Source of the DNA: Aliiglaciecola sp. 3_MG-2023 | GTDB taxonomy: Bacteria; Pseudomonadota; Gammaproteobacteria; Enterobacterales; Alteromonadaceae | Direction of reading: 5' to 3' | Length of the DNA: 64,000 nucleotides | Assembly: GCF_030548205.1 (NCBI RefSeq) | Contig: NZ_JAUORV010000004.1 | Span: 124,001 to 188,000, forward strand | In this document: positions 36,924-47,221 of the stretch, piece after piece | Layout: the number at the start of each line of letters is the position of its first letter | Numbering within the stretch: the first letter of the stretch is position 1 | Made by a program: the position numbers and the translations under genes | Notes under the pieces: generated by a model | What the model was told of the DNA's origin: nothing | The model's database searches: none | Seen by the model: the letters and a program-made list of their open reading frames with translations, nothing else

Positions 36924-37956
36924 GAACGGCTTCAAATGAACGAGAATAATGTAGTCGGCGCTGATCATCTAAAATAATCGCTTCATAGCCGCGGGTCTGA
37001 TTGATTAAATCTATGCCTTTTTTGACGCCTAATACAAACACCGCAGTGGATAAACCATCATTTAAGGTGCTTCTGGGGCCAACAATAGTCACACTTTGCA
37101 CTTCACGGCTCGACTCACCACTTTTTGGAGAAAGAATGTGATGATAGCGTTTCCCACCCTCTTCAAAATACCTTTCATAATCACCAGAGGTAGACATGGC
37201 GATATTTTCAAGAGGCAAAACCACTGCTTGTTTTTGCCGATTTCGAGGGTCACGAATCCCCACTTTCCAGGGACGTCCATTGCGATCCCCTAACAACCCT
37301 GTGTCACCACCTGCCGTTACCAAAGCATGTTTAATTCCCATATTTTTAAGAATAGACAAAGCGTTATCTACCGCGTGTCCTTTAGCAATGCCCCCCAAAT
37401 CTATTTTGACTTTTGGATGGGCAAAAGTCACGGTTTGCTGTTCAGGGTTTAACAATAGATGTCGATAATTAATCGCATCCAACAAACCTTGAATGGTTTT
37501 AGTATCTGGCCGTTGTTTTTGTCGATAGTCATATAAATACCCCACACTGGCAAACGTAATATCGAATGCTCCCTGGGTTTCTTCTGAAAGCCCATAAGAC
37601 AACTGCAATAGTTCAAACATCTCTTTGGAGACAGTGACTGGCGTATTCGCAGCCAAACGGTTTAATTTCGACAATTCGCTGCTGTCGATATAGGGGCTCA
37701 TCAATTGATTTATACGCTGCATTTCTGCCATTACCGCATCCACAGCCGCGCGCCCCACCTCTGGAGATGCGGCCCAAATTTCAGTATGGATGTTAGTCCC
37801 CATAATGCCGCGACTGTCAGAATACCAAGCCCCCTGCTCACCCTCAGTGTTGTGAAGGTCTTTTTCTGATTGCCCATAAGCAAGATTGGAAAGCGTAATG
37901 TTCACCCCAACCCATAAATAAAGTAGGTAGCGAAAACGATGCTTCACATTACTCAT
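36910..37956 (-). CDS. apbE: FAD:protein FMN transferase (ApbE)
   Basis: This 348-residue exported protein has an N-terminal hydrophobic signal (YLLYLWVGVNITLSNLAYG). It shows the ApbE motifs KVKIDLGGIAKGHAVDNAL and HALVTAGGDTGLLG, plus NDGLSTAVFVLG. In the periplasm it attaches FMN covalently to threonine residues of flavoproteins such as Nqr/Rnf subunits. It overlaps rsmI by 8 bases and the EamA gene at its 3' end. No Nqr genes are in the window. Confidence 0.94.
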   Translation of the reverse strand: MSNVKHRFRYLLYLWVGVNITLSNLAYGQSEKDLHNTEGEQGAWYSDSRGIMGTNIHTEIWAASPEVGRAAVDAVMAEMQRINQLMSPYIDSSELSKLNRLAANTPVTVSKEMFELLQLSYGLSEETQGAFDITFASVGYLYDYRQKQRPDTKTIQGLLDAINYRHLLLNPEQQTVTFAHPKVKIDLGGIAKGHAVDNALSILKNMGIKHALVTAGGDTGLLGDRNGRPWKVGIRDPRNRQKQAVVLPLENIAMSTSGDYERYFEEGGKRYHHILSPKSGESSREVQSVTIVGPRSTLNDGLSTAVFVLGVKKGIDLINQTRGYEAIILDDQRRLHYSRSFEAVHATH

Positions 37957-38788
37957 TCAAGCTTAAACCATACTGATAGAGCGCATTTTTTTTAAGTCCA
38001 TAGTGTGAGGCGGTAATAGCAGCGGCTTTTTTTAGAGGCAATTCTGCTAATAACGTTTTTAGTAGCTGCAAACTTTCTGTTGGCATTTCAGTATCATGCT
38101 TGGGTGCGCCAGCGACCATTAATACAAACTCTCCACGCTGATGGTTAGCATCTTCTAACAGCCAGGCTAACGCCTGGGCTGCGGTGGCCGAGTAAAATGT
38201 TTCAAACGCCTTAGTGATTTCTTTGGCTATGGTGATTTTGCGCTGTGCTCCTAACACTTCAATAATAGCTTCAACGGTATCGACGATACGCCGAGGACTC
38301 TCATAAAAAACCGTGGTTGCCGTTTCACTATTGAGACGCTCTAACACACTGTGTTTGGCCATCTGCTTGACCGGTAAAAAGCCGTGAAATAGGAATTGAT
38401 CTGTGGGTAAGCCTGATGCACTTAATGCTGCAATCGCTGCACACACACCCGGAATAGGCACCACTGTTACACCTTGTTCAGTGCAACGATTGACTAAGTT
38501 ATACCCTGGATCACTAATCAAAGGCGTACCCGCATCTGAAATTAAGGCGATATTCATGCCTCCTTTCAATTGTTCAATTAAGCGATCGGATATCAGTTTC
38601 TCATTATGATCGTGAACTGCCGTCATTCGAGTGCTTACTCCCCAATGTTGCAACAGCTTTTGACTATGCCGCGTATCTTCTGCAGCAATCAAATCTACAT
38701 CGTTTAATACTTTGATTGCGCGGTGCGTTATATCGTCCAAATTGCCAATGGGTGTTGAAACAATGAACAATGTGCCAGTTTTTGCCAC
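37949..38788 (-). CDS. rsmI: 16S rRNA 2'-O-ribose C1402 methyltransferase
   Basis: The 279-residue SAM-dependent methyltransferase has the hallmark TLFIVSTPIGNLDDITHRAI, AAEDTRHSQKLL and ISDAGTPLISDPGYNLV. It methylates the ribose of C1402 in 16S rRNA. It is divergent from lpoA with a 58-base gap, the conserved gammaproteobacterial arrangement. apbE follows in the same transcript. Confidence 0.97.
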   Translation of the reverse strand: MAKTGTLFIVSTPIGNLDDITHRAIKVLNDVDLIAAEDTRHSQKLLQHWGVSTRMTAVHDHNEKLISDRLIEQLKGGMNIALISDAGTPLISDPGYNLVNRCTEQGVTVVPIPGVCAAIAALSASGLPTDQFLFHGFLPVKQMAKHSVLERLNSETATTVFYESPRRIVDTVEAIIEVLGAQRKITIAKEITKAFETFYSATAAQALAWLLEDANHQRGEFVLMVAGAPKHDTEMPTESLQLLKTLLAELPLKKAAAITASHYGLKKNALYQYGLSLNE

Positions 38789-38846
38789 TTATAATCAGCC
38801 TTTGATTGTTTTACGTCATTAGGCATTTTAAACTACCTAGAGATAA

Positions 38847-40844
38847 ATGGGGTGGAAAATTTTGAGAGTATCAATGGGCAAGTTAAAATGGCTATTTGTT
38901 TATAGTGCTGTCACAGCATTAATCGGTTGTGGGTCGACACCTGAAATAACCAAAACCGCAGGAATTAAAGAGTCCAACTCACCGGTCACGCAGCCACAAG
39001 AGGCGCAGCCTAAAGATCCCTATTTATATTTAGATGAAGCAAAACGCATATACGCTGATACAGGAGACAAATATCAGCGTAACCAAAGAATTTTACTGGC
39101 GGCTGAGTCTTACAAGCAACAAGGTCAATGTATACAAAGTGAGAAAATTGTACAGCTCACTATGACTGAACTCACATCGCCGACTCTACGTAATCAAAGT
39201 CAAATTATATTAGCTGAATGTGAATTGGCAAAAACTCCTACCGATTGGGCTAAGATTGCCACATTGCAAGACCAAATAAATCAAAATATTAGCCACAAAA
39301 ATCGTGTTCTATATATTCAATACAAACAATACGTGCACTTAAAACAGTGGCTCAATGCAGCACTAGTATTGAACCAAATTGAACCTGCAGAAAATCAGCA
39401 GGATAAAGATGTATGGTATTTGCTGCAAAGGTTGACTGAGACAGAGTTAGAAAATGCACTTCGCGCCCATTCAGAATTATCGCCCTGGATACAATTGAGC
39501 CTAATCGTTAAACGTTTTGGTTTACAACCCCAGCAACTACAAACTGCTGTAAACGAATGGCAAACACGATTCGGTTCTCATCCTTTAAGCATTAACTTAC
39601 CCCAAGAAGTCCAAATGGCCGTAAGTATAAGTCCCTTAGAAACCCACAGAATAGCGGTACTCTTACCTCTTTCTGGTAGATTATCGCAACAAGGTTTAGC
39701 CATAAAACAAGGTCTTCTGGCAGCCTATTATGGCAAGCAAAGTTCAATGCCCAGTGACACCAGGGACGACTTCCCTGCTCTACATTTTTTCGATATTGAA
39801 AGTAAGCCAATGGCTGAATTGGTAGCAGAAGTATCAGAATATGACGTGGTAATCGGTCCTTTGGTAAAAGACAAGTTGGCTGAGTTTAGTCAATTAGCAC
39901 CGCCAGAATTGAATATTATAGGCTTGAATAGACTTGATAACAGCAAGCTTGTATCTGAACCTGGAGTGATAGATCCATCTTCTTTGGATAACAACCAAAG
40001 TTTGGAACTAGCCACCCCAGAAATACAAGAATCAGCAAGACAGCAAGATGATAGCCAACCCGGAGTTCGCATCTATTTTGCACTGTCTCCAGAAGACGAA
40101 GCGGTACAGTTAGCCAACAAAGTGTTCAAAACTGGTGCTACTAGCCCCATTGTTGTCTCTCAACAAAGCGGTGCTCCTAAACGTATGGCCAATGCCTTTT
40201 TACAAACTTGGCAACAATTAACTGAAGGGGACGGCGTAGCCCCTGGGTTAGCAACGTTTACCGACAATAAGAGTATGCGCACCAGCTTAACCTCTTTGCT
40301 GGATGTCTCCCAAAGTAAAACACGTATAAACCAATTAGAAAGTATCACCAGTGAAAAAATTCATTCAGTTCCAAGGAACCGAAGAGACATTGATGCCATC
40401 GTTTTATTTGCATCGCCTGAACAAACAGAATTACTTAACCCGATAGTTGAAACTAGCTTAAGTCCTTTTAATGACAAGGCCGTCCCCGTATACGCTTCGT
40501 CTAGGAGCTACAGTAAGAATTTTAGTAATAATACCTTGCGGGATCTGCGAAATATTACATTTACCGATATGCCCTGGATGTTACCAGATGGAGAACATCA
40601 ATCACTTAAAAGTGAAGTGGAAGCCATTTGGCCTAAACAAGACGATACCTTAAAACGTTTATTTGCTTTAGGCTTCGATGCGTATACGCTAGTCCCCGTT
40701 TTGTCTAGTTTAAAAGTATTACCTCAAGTCTCGGTCAAAGGCTTAACTGGCACTCTATCGGTTGACCAAAACGGCAATGTTATTCGTGTGCTTCCTTTTG
40801 GTAAAATTACGGAAAGAGAGGTGATATTGCTTGCAAAGGATTAA
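38847..40844 (+). CDS. lpoA: Penicillin-binding protein activator LpoA
   Basis: The 665-residue outer-membrane lipoprotein activates PBP1A in peptidoglycan synthesis. A lipobox (TALIGC, Cys at residue 28 of this start) follows a hydrophobic stretch. An N-terminal TPR-like helical domain spans about 50-250. A periplasmic-binding-like C-terminal domain starts near RIAVLLPLSGRLSQQG. ATG at 38874 gives a more standard signal peptide and is an alternative start. The position before yraN-diaA-dolP is conserved. The low-complexity linker near residues 360-400 is typical of variable LpoA loops. Confidence 0.94.
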   Translation: MGWKILRVSMGKLKWLFVYSAVTALIGCGSTPEITKTAGIKESNSPVTQPQEAQPKDPYLYLDEAKRIYADTGDKYQRNQRILLAAESYKQQGQCIQSEKIVQLTMTELTSPTLRNQSQIILAECELAKTPTDWAKIATLQDQINQNISHKNRVLYIQYKQYVHLKQWLNAALVLNQIEPAENQQDKDVWYLLQRLTETELENALRAHSELSPWIQLSLIVKRFGLQPQQLQTAVNEWQTRFGSHPLSINLPQEVQMAVSISPLETHRIAVLLPLSGRLSQQGLAIKQGLLAAYYGKQSSMPSDTRDDFPALHFFDIESKPMAELVAEVSEYDVVIGPLVKDKLAEFSQLAPPELNIIGLNRLDNSKLVSEPGVIDPSSLDNNQSLELATPEIQESARQQDDSQPGVRIYFALSPEDEAVQLANKVFKTGATSPIVVSQQSGAPKRMANAFLQTWQQLTEGDGVAPGLATFTDNKSMRTSLTSLLDVSQSKTRINQLESITSEKIHSVPRNRRDIDAIVLFASPEQTELLNPIVETSLSPFNDKAVPVYASSRSYSKNFSNNTLRDLRNITFTDMPWMLPDGEHQSLKSEVEAIWPKQDDTLKRLFALGFDAYTLVPVLSSLKVLPQVSVKGLTGTLSVDQNGNVIRVLPFGKITEREVILLAKD

Positions 40845-41190
40845 GCAACGTTTCGCAAGAACAACTGGACAGTTGTCAGAAATCAAAGCTCGCCAGTACT
40901 TGCAAGAAAATGGGTTGGATTTTTATCAGAGCAATTATCATTGTCGCTCTGGTGAAATCGATTTGGTAATGCGAAACGGTCAAGAGTGGGTATTTGTTGA
41001 AGTAAAATACCGCAGCAATTCTGACTATGGTACAGCAGCAGAATACTTTCATGCTGCCAAACGAAAAAAATTTACTCAGGCAGTGAAACATTTTATGCAT
41101 TTTCACCGTCTAAACCCCGCAATGGTAGCACATCGTATTGATTTAGTTGCAATTGACGGTGATCAAATTCAGTGGTTCAAATCGGTCTGA
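40831..41190 (+). CDS. yraN: UPF0102 family protein YraN (endonuclease-like fold)
   Basis: The 119-residue protein has the UPF0102 motifs GEIDLVMRNGQEWVFVEVKYR (the E-x-D...E-V-K restriction-endonuclease-like core) and AHRIDLVAIDG. Function is not settled; a nuclease-like role is suspected. It starts with TTG at 40831, overlapping the lpoA end by 14 bases, with AGAGG 9 bases upstream. Confidence 0.94.
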   Translation: MQRIKQRFARTTGQLSEIKARQYLQENGLDFYQSNYHCRSGEIDLVMRNGQEWVFVEVKYRSNSDYGTAAEYFHAAKRKKFTQAVKHFMHFHRLNPAMVAHRIDLVAIDGDQIQWFKSV

Positions 41191-41203
41191 AACATGCCAT
41201 TGA

Positions 41204-41827
<624 letters not shown>

Positions 41828-41831
41828 CAGC

Positions 41832-42407
41832 ATGTTATTTTCATCTGGTCGTTCACTGATTTTGATCGCTATGACCACCTTGCTTTTGCAAGGATGTGCT
41901 GCTCTGGTAGTCGGTGCGGGTGTTGGAGCCGCCTCTGCGGCCCATGATAGACGGACTTTGGGGACCCAGCTGGATGACAAAACCGCTACGGCTCGACTAG
42001 CAGCTAAGTTTGCCAATAACGCCAAGCTAGATTCTGCCAGAATCGATATCACCGTTTTCAATGGTATCGTTTTGTTAGTTGGTCAAGCGCCGTCAGAGTC
42101 TATTAGAGCCGAAGTCTCATCCACTGCTCAAACCGTAGATAACTTGCGTAAAATTCACAATCAAATGCGCATTGCGGAACCTATTCCAGCCACAGTCATT
42201 GCAAATGACACTTGGTTAGCCAGTAAAGTGAAAACAGCGTTAATTGGTGATAAGCGTGTAGACGGTTTAAATATAATTGTGGAAGTAGAAGACTCTGAAG
42301 TGTTTTTAATGGGCTTAGTTGATAATAGTGAAGCTGATATCGCCGTTGAAATTGCCCGCAACGTAAACGGCGTAGCTCGGGTTATTAAAGCATTTGAAAA
42401 CAACTAG
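41832..42407 (+). CDS. dolP: Outer-membrane lipoprotein with two BON domains (DolP/YraP)
   Basis: The 191-residue lipoprotein has a signal peptide with the lipobox LLLQGC and two BON domains, at about residues 45-115 (TARLAAKFANNAKLD...ITVFNGIVLLVGQ) and 120-190 (ASKVKTALIGDKRVDG...VEVEDSEVFLMG). It supports outer-membrane integrity. I choose ATG 41832, preceded by GGAG at 41821-41824; the frame runs back to 41781 within diaA but the signal peptide begins here. Confidence 0.94.
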   Translation: MLFSSGRSLILIAMTTLLLQGCAALVVGAGVGAASAAHDRRTLGTQLDDKTATARLAAKFANNAKLDSARIDITVFNGIVLLVGQAPSESIRAEVSSTAQTVDNLRKIHNQMRIAEPIPATVIANDTWLASKVKTALIGDKRVDGLNIIVEVEDSEVFLMGLVDNSEADIAVEIARNVNGVARVIKAFENN

Positions 42408-42470
42408 ACTCTTCTAGACAAAACAGTCTCTGAGTAGGCAAATCATACATTAAACAGGGTCCGCTCCAAT

Positions 42471-43316
42471 TTACTGCAAATCTGTTGGAAACGACCCCAT
42501 ATCCTTATTCAACCATTTGGCGTCGAATAATAATTCATCTACTTTGTTCTGAGCCCTTCGTATTTGTGATTGAGACATCTTTTCAAACAACTTAAAGTAA
42601 TGGGCATTCACCTCAGCCTTATTTTTATCTAGCGCGCTATATAACCCTTGCCAGATAGCTGCTTTCTCTAATTCATTTTTTTGCAGGTAATAACCAACAT
42701 AAAACTCATATACTGACGGCTGGATATCTTTTATGACATCCGCTTTTTTGAGGGCTTGACGCGCATACTTTATGCCTTGCTCATGGTTATACTCTGCGGA
42801 GTGCGTCATTAGAGCAACATACACATCCACATGCACTTCTTTAGCCGTCTCGTAGCCATTTACCATGGATTCCCAATTATCTTGATTTTGAGACTTTGTC
42901 CAAAGCCAAAGGTTCACTTCAGGACGGGGAATGGAACGAGTGCTAGCGATTAACTCCCGCTGTATTTCAGGAATTTTTCGAATGGTTGTCATCTGTGATT
43001 GCTTGTCACTTTTATTTCTAACCGCTTCAGAAACAAAAGCATTTTCTAAACAACTTCGATATGCATCGAGACTTTTAAGTACTATATAGGTGTTAATAGA
43101 ATTCAATTGCTCCCGTTGACGAGCAAGATCACGGATCACTTCACTGCGTGGTAAAGAACACAACGCTCCTGAGTGTGTGCTGTCGCAGATATCCTGATAG
43201 GTATCACAAATCTGCCACATAGAATCATCAGCGACGCCGTCGTTGTTGCAACCTGCTATCAAAATGCTTACCCAAATCAACCAATAACGCATAGATACTT
43301 TCCCAGAAACCTTCAA
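42471..43316 (-). CDS. Predicted lipoprotein, DUF2989-like
   Basis: The 281-residue protein begins with a signal peptide and the lipobox ILIAGC. Its Cys-rich N-terminus is WQICDTYQDICDSTHSGALCSLPRSEVIRDLARQR shortened to the pattern C-x5-C-x9-C, followed by helical, TPR-like repeats (EQGIKYARQALKKADVI, ELEKAAIWQGLYSALDK). I believe it belongs to DUF2989, found next to sspAB in related bacteria; that assignment is from memory. Function is unknown. A terminator separates it from sspB, so it probably has its own promoter within 43317-43340. Confidence 0.72.
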   Translation of the reverse strand: MKVSGKVSMRYWLIWVSILIAGCNNDGVADDSMWQICDTYQDICDSTHSGALCSLPRSEVIRDLARQREQLNSINTYIVLKSLDAYRSCLENAFVSEAVRNKSDKQSQMTTIRKIPEIQRELIASTRSIPRPEVNLWLWTKSQNQDNWESMVNGYETAKEVHVDVYVALMTHSAEYNHEQGIKYARQALKKADVIKDIQPSVYEFYVGYYLQKNELEKAAIWQGLYSALDKNKAEVNAHYFKLFEKMSQSQIRRAQNKVDELLFDAKWLNKDMGSFPTDLQ

Positions 43317-43338
43317 CTAAATGATATTTTTATTTGAT

Positions 43339-43364
43339 AAAAAAGGCGCTAAATAGCGCCTTTT
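43339..43364 (-). terminator. Terminator of the sspAB operon
   Basis: On the minus strand AAAAGGCGCT-ATTT-AGCGCCTTTT forms a 10-bp stem followed by TTTTTTATC. It begins just after the sspB stop. Confidence 0.9.
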
Positions 43365-43369
43365 ATTGT

Positions 43370-43780
43370 TTATTTAACAACAGTTAGGTTCGGTGGACCT
43401 TTCCGCTCAGGTTTGGGTGTTGCTTTAGGTTTAGCAGCTGCCCCTTCCTTATCTCCATCAGTAAGATTTTCTTCTGGAGTAAATACTGTACCTGCACCAT
43501 TTTCTTTTGCATAAATAGCTAAAACAGCGTGCGTGGGAACCACTAACTGTCGTGGTACCCCGCCAAAGCGAGCTTCAAAACTAACATCCGCATCACCAAT
43601 ATTTAATTTAACACATGCACTTGGTGATACATTAAGAACGATTTGTCCGTCTCGGACATGCTCTTGAGGCACATTTGTACCATCAACAGTCGCATCAACA
43701 ACTAAATAAGGTGTTAAGTCGTTGTCTACGATCCATTCGTAAAATGCTCTTAACAAATAGGGCTGATTTGAAGTCATCAT
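43370..43780 (-). CDS. sspB: ClpXP adaptor SspB
   Basis: The 136-residue protein has the substrate-binding domain (residues 1-110: QPYLLRAFYEWIVDNDLTPYLVVDA, GQIVLNVSPSACVKLNIG, SFEARFGG). A flexible acidic/basic tail follows, ending PNLTVVK, the ClpX-docking XB motif (PxLxVVK in E. coli). It delivers ssrA-tagged peptides to ClpXP. It is 19 bases after sspA in the same operon. Confidence 0.96.
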   Translation of the reverse strand: MMTSNQPYLLRAFYEWIVDNDLTPYLVVDATVDGTNVPQEHVRDGQIVLNVSPSACVKLNIGDADVSFEARFGGVPRQLVVPTHAVLAIYAKENGAGTVFTPEENLTDGDKEGAAAKPKATPKPERKGPPNLTVVK

Positions 43781-43799
43781 AATAGGCTACCTAAACCAC

Positions 43800-44432
43800 T
43801 TAAAGTGGATCGTGTATTTCTCTTTCTTGATCGGTTAACGAAGCTTTAAAAGAGCTACGAGCAAATATACGATTCATATAAGCTAGTACTTCTTTACTGC
43901 CTGCTCCGGTTAGTTCGATGCCAAGTGCCGGCAATCTCCACAATAAAGGAGCTAAATAACAATCGACCAAACTAAACTCTTCACTCATAAAGAAGGGTGT
44001 TTCAGCAAACAATGGCGCTAAACTCAGCAATGCTTCTCGTAACTCGTTACGCGCAGCATCCAAATCACCTTTACCTGCTACAATCTTATCAGCAACTGAA
44101 TACCAGTCTTGCTCTATACGGTGCATCATCAAACGACTTTGACCACGAGATACAGGGTAGACAGGCATAAGAGGAGGATGTGGGAAGCGCTCATCCAAGT
44201 ACTCCATAATGATATGGGACTTGTATAAAACCAGTTCTCTATCAACCAGTGTAGGCACTGTGCCATAGGGGTTTAAATCAAGTAAATCTTCAGGAAGGTT
44301 GGTTGGATCAGTATAGCTGATTTCAACGCCCACTCCTTTTTCCGCAAGTACTATACGCACTTGGTGACTGTAAATATCACTTGTGTCAGAGAACAACGTC
44401 ATGATTGAACGTTTATTCGCGGCTACAGCCAT
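43800..44432 (-). CDS. sspA: Stringent starvation protein A
   Basis: The 210-residue GST-fold protein shows MTLFSDTSDIYSHQVRIVLAEKGV, DLNPYGTVPTLVDRELVLYKSHIIMEYLDERFPHPPLMP and a helical C-terminal domain. It binds RNA polymerase and alters transcription in stationary phase and under acid stress. The PHP surface (HPPLMP region) used for polymerase contact is present. It is the first gene of sspAB and follows petC by about 150 bases. Confidence 0.96.
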   Translation of the reverse strand: MAVAANKRSIMTLFSDTSDIYSHQVRIVLAEKGVGVEISYTDPTNLPEDLLDLNPYGTVPTLVDRELVLYKSHIIMEYLDERFPHPPLMPVYPVSRGQSRLMMHRIEQDWYSVADKIVAGKGDLDAARNELREALLSLAPLFAETPFFMSEEFSLVDCYLAPLLWRLPALGIELTGAGSKEVLAYMNRIFARSSFKASLTDQEREIHDPL

Positions 44433-44530
44433 TAACTATCCTCCAGAATCAACAAAACAGGCCAATCAATACAGGGTAAAAAACAACGAGATTGATTGGT
44501 CGCCTAACCCTTTCACGGCATTAGACTGAT

Positions 44531-44562
44531 TAAAAAAAGGGGCAATTCCGCCCCTTTTTTGA
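44531..44562 (-). terminator. Terminator of the petABC operon
   Basis: AAAAAAGGGGC / GCCCCTTTTTT forms an 11-bp stem with a 6-nt loop, 22 bases after petC. The minus-strand T tract is part of the 3' arm and flank. Confidence 0.9.
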
Positions 44563-44584
44563 TTATACCTTAATTTTGGGTGAA

Positions 44585-45319
44585 TTAGTGAACATCACGC
44601 CAATATTCTTTCTTAAGTAGATAAACGAAAATAAACAGTACAACTATGAAGGCTAAAACCCATTTTCCGGTAGCTTCTAAATTTAAACGACCGGGTTCAC
44701 CAACATAAACAAGGTAATGAACTAGATCTCCCACCGCCTTGTCATACTCTTCTGTATTCAATTCACCGTTGCCATCTGTTTTAATGCCAACGTAAACTTC
44801 TTTCATTTCGCCATCGATCATTCTTTCTTCATGAGTTTCACGAGGCGTACCTTGCAACTCTTGAAGAACGTGAGGCATACCCACATCTGGGAAACGTTTA
44901 TTGTTCACCCCAAACGTTTTGCTCTCATCAACATAAAAGGTGCGCAAATAGGTATACAACCAATCAGCACCTCTTACACGAGCGACTAGGGTTAAATCGG
45001 GAGGTGGAGCGCCAAACCATTTAGCAGCATTCTCGGCAGGAATAGCACTTTTAATATGATCTGATACTTTTTCACCAGTAAACTGCAAGTATTCTTGTCC
45101 CAACTCATTAGGAATACCTAAATCTTTGAAACTACGCTCATAGCGCTGATACTGCATGTTATGACAACCTAAGCAGTAGTTGTTGAACAATTTAGCACCA
45201 TTTTGCAATGCAGCCTTATCGTTCAAATCAATATCGATATGGTCGTTTTCGATTCCGCCACTGGCAGCACCAGCAAGTCCCGAAAACAATAAAGTTAACA
45301 CTAATACAAACTTTTTCAT
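44585..45319 (-). CDS. petC: Cytochrome c1
   Basis: The 244-residue subunit of the cytochrome bc1 complex has a signal peptide (SGLAGAASG), the heme-c motif C49-L-G-C52-H53 in NNYCLGCHNMQYQRYER, the axial Met region FPDVGMPHVLQEL and a C-terminal anchor (WVLAFIVVLFIFVYLLKKEYW). It passes electrons from the Rieske centre to soluble cytochrome c. Its start overlaps the petB stop by 4 bases (ATGA). Confidence 0.97.
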   Translation of the reverse strand: MKKFVLVLTLLFSGLAGAASGGIENDHIDIDLNDKAALQNGAKLFNNYCLGCHNMQYQRYERSFKDLGIPNELGQEYLQFTGEKVSDHIKSAIPAENAAKWFGAPPPDLTLVARVRGADWLYTYLRTFYVDESKTFGVNNKRFPDVGMPHVLQELQGTPRETHEERMIDGEMKEVYVGIKTDGNGELNTEEYDKAVGDLVHYLVYVGEPGRLNLEATGKWVLAFIVVLFIFVYLLKKEYWRDVH

Positions 45320-46584
45320 TTCGTGATCCTCTCTGGTACCGGCTTAGTATTCTCATTTCTGCTGTATATAAACATCAAAACAAAGAATCCAAAGTACATA
45401 ATAGTAGCGATTCGAGACGCAATTATTTTCCAATTTTCTTGTGGTGTTCCACCTAAGTAACCTAAGAAGATAAACACAGCTGCAAACACTAGTAGATTCC
45501 AGCGATGTAAACCACAGCGATAACGCCACGATTTCACTTTACCGCGATCAATCCATGGTAATAGGAACAATGCAACGATTGCAGCGAACATGGCTATTAC
45601 ACCGAGTAACTTATCAGGTACGGCTTTCAATATTGCGTAGAAAGGCGTGAAGTACCAAACAGGGAAAATATGCTCAGGCGTTTTCAGTGGGTTAGCAATT
45701 TCAAAGTTAGGATGCTCTAAGAAATATCCCCCCATTCCAGGAGCGAAAAACATGATGTAGCAGAAGATAAACAAGAATGCCGCGAATGCAACCATATCCT
45801 TCAACACGATATGTGGGAAGAAAGGCACTACATCATCAATGATGTCGTACTTCTTAGTGTAGTATTCATGCATTTCAAACTTGGTTTTTTGATCTTCAGT
45901 CAATGAACCTTTTTTACGCTTCACTTCAACGCCGTCTGGGTTATTTGACCCAACTTCATGTAACGCTACAATGTGTAAGAACACTAAAATAACGATAACC
46001 AAAGGCAATGCAATAACATGTAGAGCAAAGAAACGGTTAAGTGTGGCGCCAGAGATAACGTAGTCACCTTGAATCCACTCAACTAAGTCTGGACCAATGA
46101 CAGGAATCGCACTGAACAAAGATACGATTACTTGTGCTCCCCAATATGACATTTGCCCCCAAGGTAACACGTAGCCCATGAAGGCTTCCGCCATTAGCGC
46201 AAGGTAAATGAACATACCAAATAACCACAGTAGTTCACGAGGCTTTTGGTAAGACCCGTACATCATGCCGCGGAACATATGTAAATACACGACGATAAAG
46301 AATGCTGATGCGCCAGTAGAGTGCATATACCTAAGCACGTCTCCGTAAGGTACATCACGCATAATGTACTCAACAGAAGCAAATGCGCCTTCAGATGAAG
46401 GTACAAAGTTCATGGTCAGCCATACACCAGTCACGATTTGGTTAATCAAAACGATTGTGGCTAGGAAACCAAAGATATACCAAAAATTCATATTTTTTGG
46501 TGCGGGGTATTGAATCGCGTGCATATTAGCAACGCGCATCATTGGAATACGATATTCAATCCAATCTAAAAGACCTTTAAACAT
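45316..46584 (-). CDS. petB: Cytochrome b of the bc1 complex
   Basis: The 422-residue membrane protein carries both heme b groups. It has the transmembrane bis-histidine helices (RYMHSTGASAFFIVVYLHMFRGM, NRFFALHVIALPLVIVILVFLHIVALH), the Qo-site signature (GYVLPWGQMSYWGAQV) and the PEHIFPVWYFTPFYAIL loop with the PEWY-equivalent. It oxidises ubiquinol and pumps protons. It starts one base after the petA stop, with tight coupling throughout petABC. Confidence 0.97.
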   Translation of the reverse strand: MFKGLLDWIEYRIPMMRVANMHAIQYPAPKNMNFWYIFGFLATIVLINQIVTGVWLTMNFVPSSEGAFASVEYIMRDVPYGDVLRYMHSTGASAFFIVVYLHMFRGMMYGSYQKPRELLWLFGMFIYLALMAEAFMGYVLPWGQMSYWGAQVIVSLFSAIPVIGPDLVEWIQGDYVISGATLNRFFALHVIALPLVIVILVFLHIVALHEVGSNNPDGVEVKRKKGSLTEDQKTKFEMHEYYTKKYDIIDDVVPFFPHIVLKDMVAFAAFLFIFCYIMFFAPGMGGYFLEHPNFEIANPLKTPEHIFPVWYFTPFYAILKAVPDKLLGVIAMFAAIVALFLLPWIDRGKVKSWRYRCGLHRWNLLVFAAVFIFLGYLGGTPQENWKIIASRIATIMYFGFFVLMFIYSRNENTKPVPERITK

Positions 46585-46585
46585 C

Positions 46586-47221
46586 TTATGCTGCCCCCTC
46601 GGCTTCAGAACCGATAATTACGGTATTATCATCAACATATTGATAAGGCGGTACCACCAAGTTCAAGGGTGCAGGTACACCGTCGAAAACGCGGCCAGCC
46701 ATATCAAATTTAGATCCGTGACAAGGACAGAAGAATCCTTCATCCACGCCTTCGACGTATTCAGCAAATGCGCCGTCAGTCAAGTGCTGAGGAGAGCAGC
46801 CTAGATGGGTACAAATTCCCACCAGAATCAAATACTCTTCTTTCAAAGAACGATAGCGGTTCTTAGCAAATGCAGGCTGTTGTTCCTGCTCAGAGTCTGG
46901 GTCCTTAAGAATATCTTCATGCTTAGCTAATGAAGCGAGTAACTCTGGTGTACGCCTTACAACCCAAACAGGCTTACTTCGCCAAATAACACGAATCATT
47001 TGTCCAGGTTGAATTTTACCAATGTCAATTTGCACATCGGCTCCGGCAGCTTTAGCCCTTTCGCTTGGGCTCCATGAACCAATAAAAGGTACAGCTACAC
47101 CAACGACACCAGCGGCACCTACAACTGAAGTTGCTACGGTAAGGAAACGGCGCCTAGGGTTGTCTTGAGGCTGATTGTCATTATTTGACGAATCATTTGT
47201 ATCGACAGACACATTGCTCAT
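46586..47221 (-). CDS. petA: Rieske iron-sulfur subunit of the bc1 complex
   Basis: The 211-residue protein has a Tat-type signal with RRRFL (residues 23-27) and a hydrophobic anchor. The two cluster-binding loops are C137-T-H139-L-G-C142 and C165-P-C167-H168-GS. The [2Fe-2S] head transfers electrons from quinol to cytochrome c1. It is the first gene of petABC. The 47222-47474 stretch upstream presumably holds its promoter, but I see no clear -35/-10 pair there. Confidence 0.97.
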   Translation of the reverse strand: MSNVSVDTNDSSNNDNQPQDNPRRRFLTVATSVVGAAGVVGVAVPFIGSWSPSERAKAAGADVQIDIGKIQPGQMIRVIWRSKPVWVVRRTPELLASLAKHEDILKDPDSEQEQQPAFAKNRYRSLKEEYLILVGICTHLGCSPQHLTDGAFAEYVEGVDEGFFCPCHGSKFDMAGRVFDGVPAPLNLVVPPYQYVDDNTVIIGSEAEGAA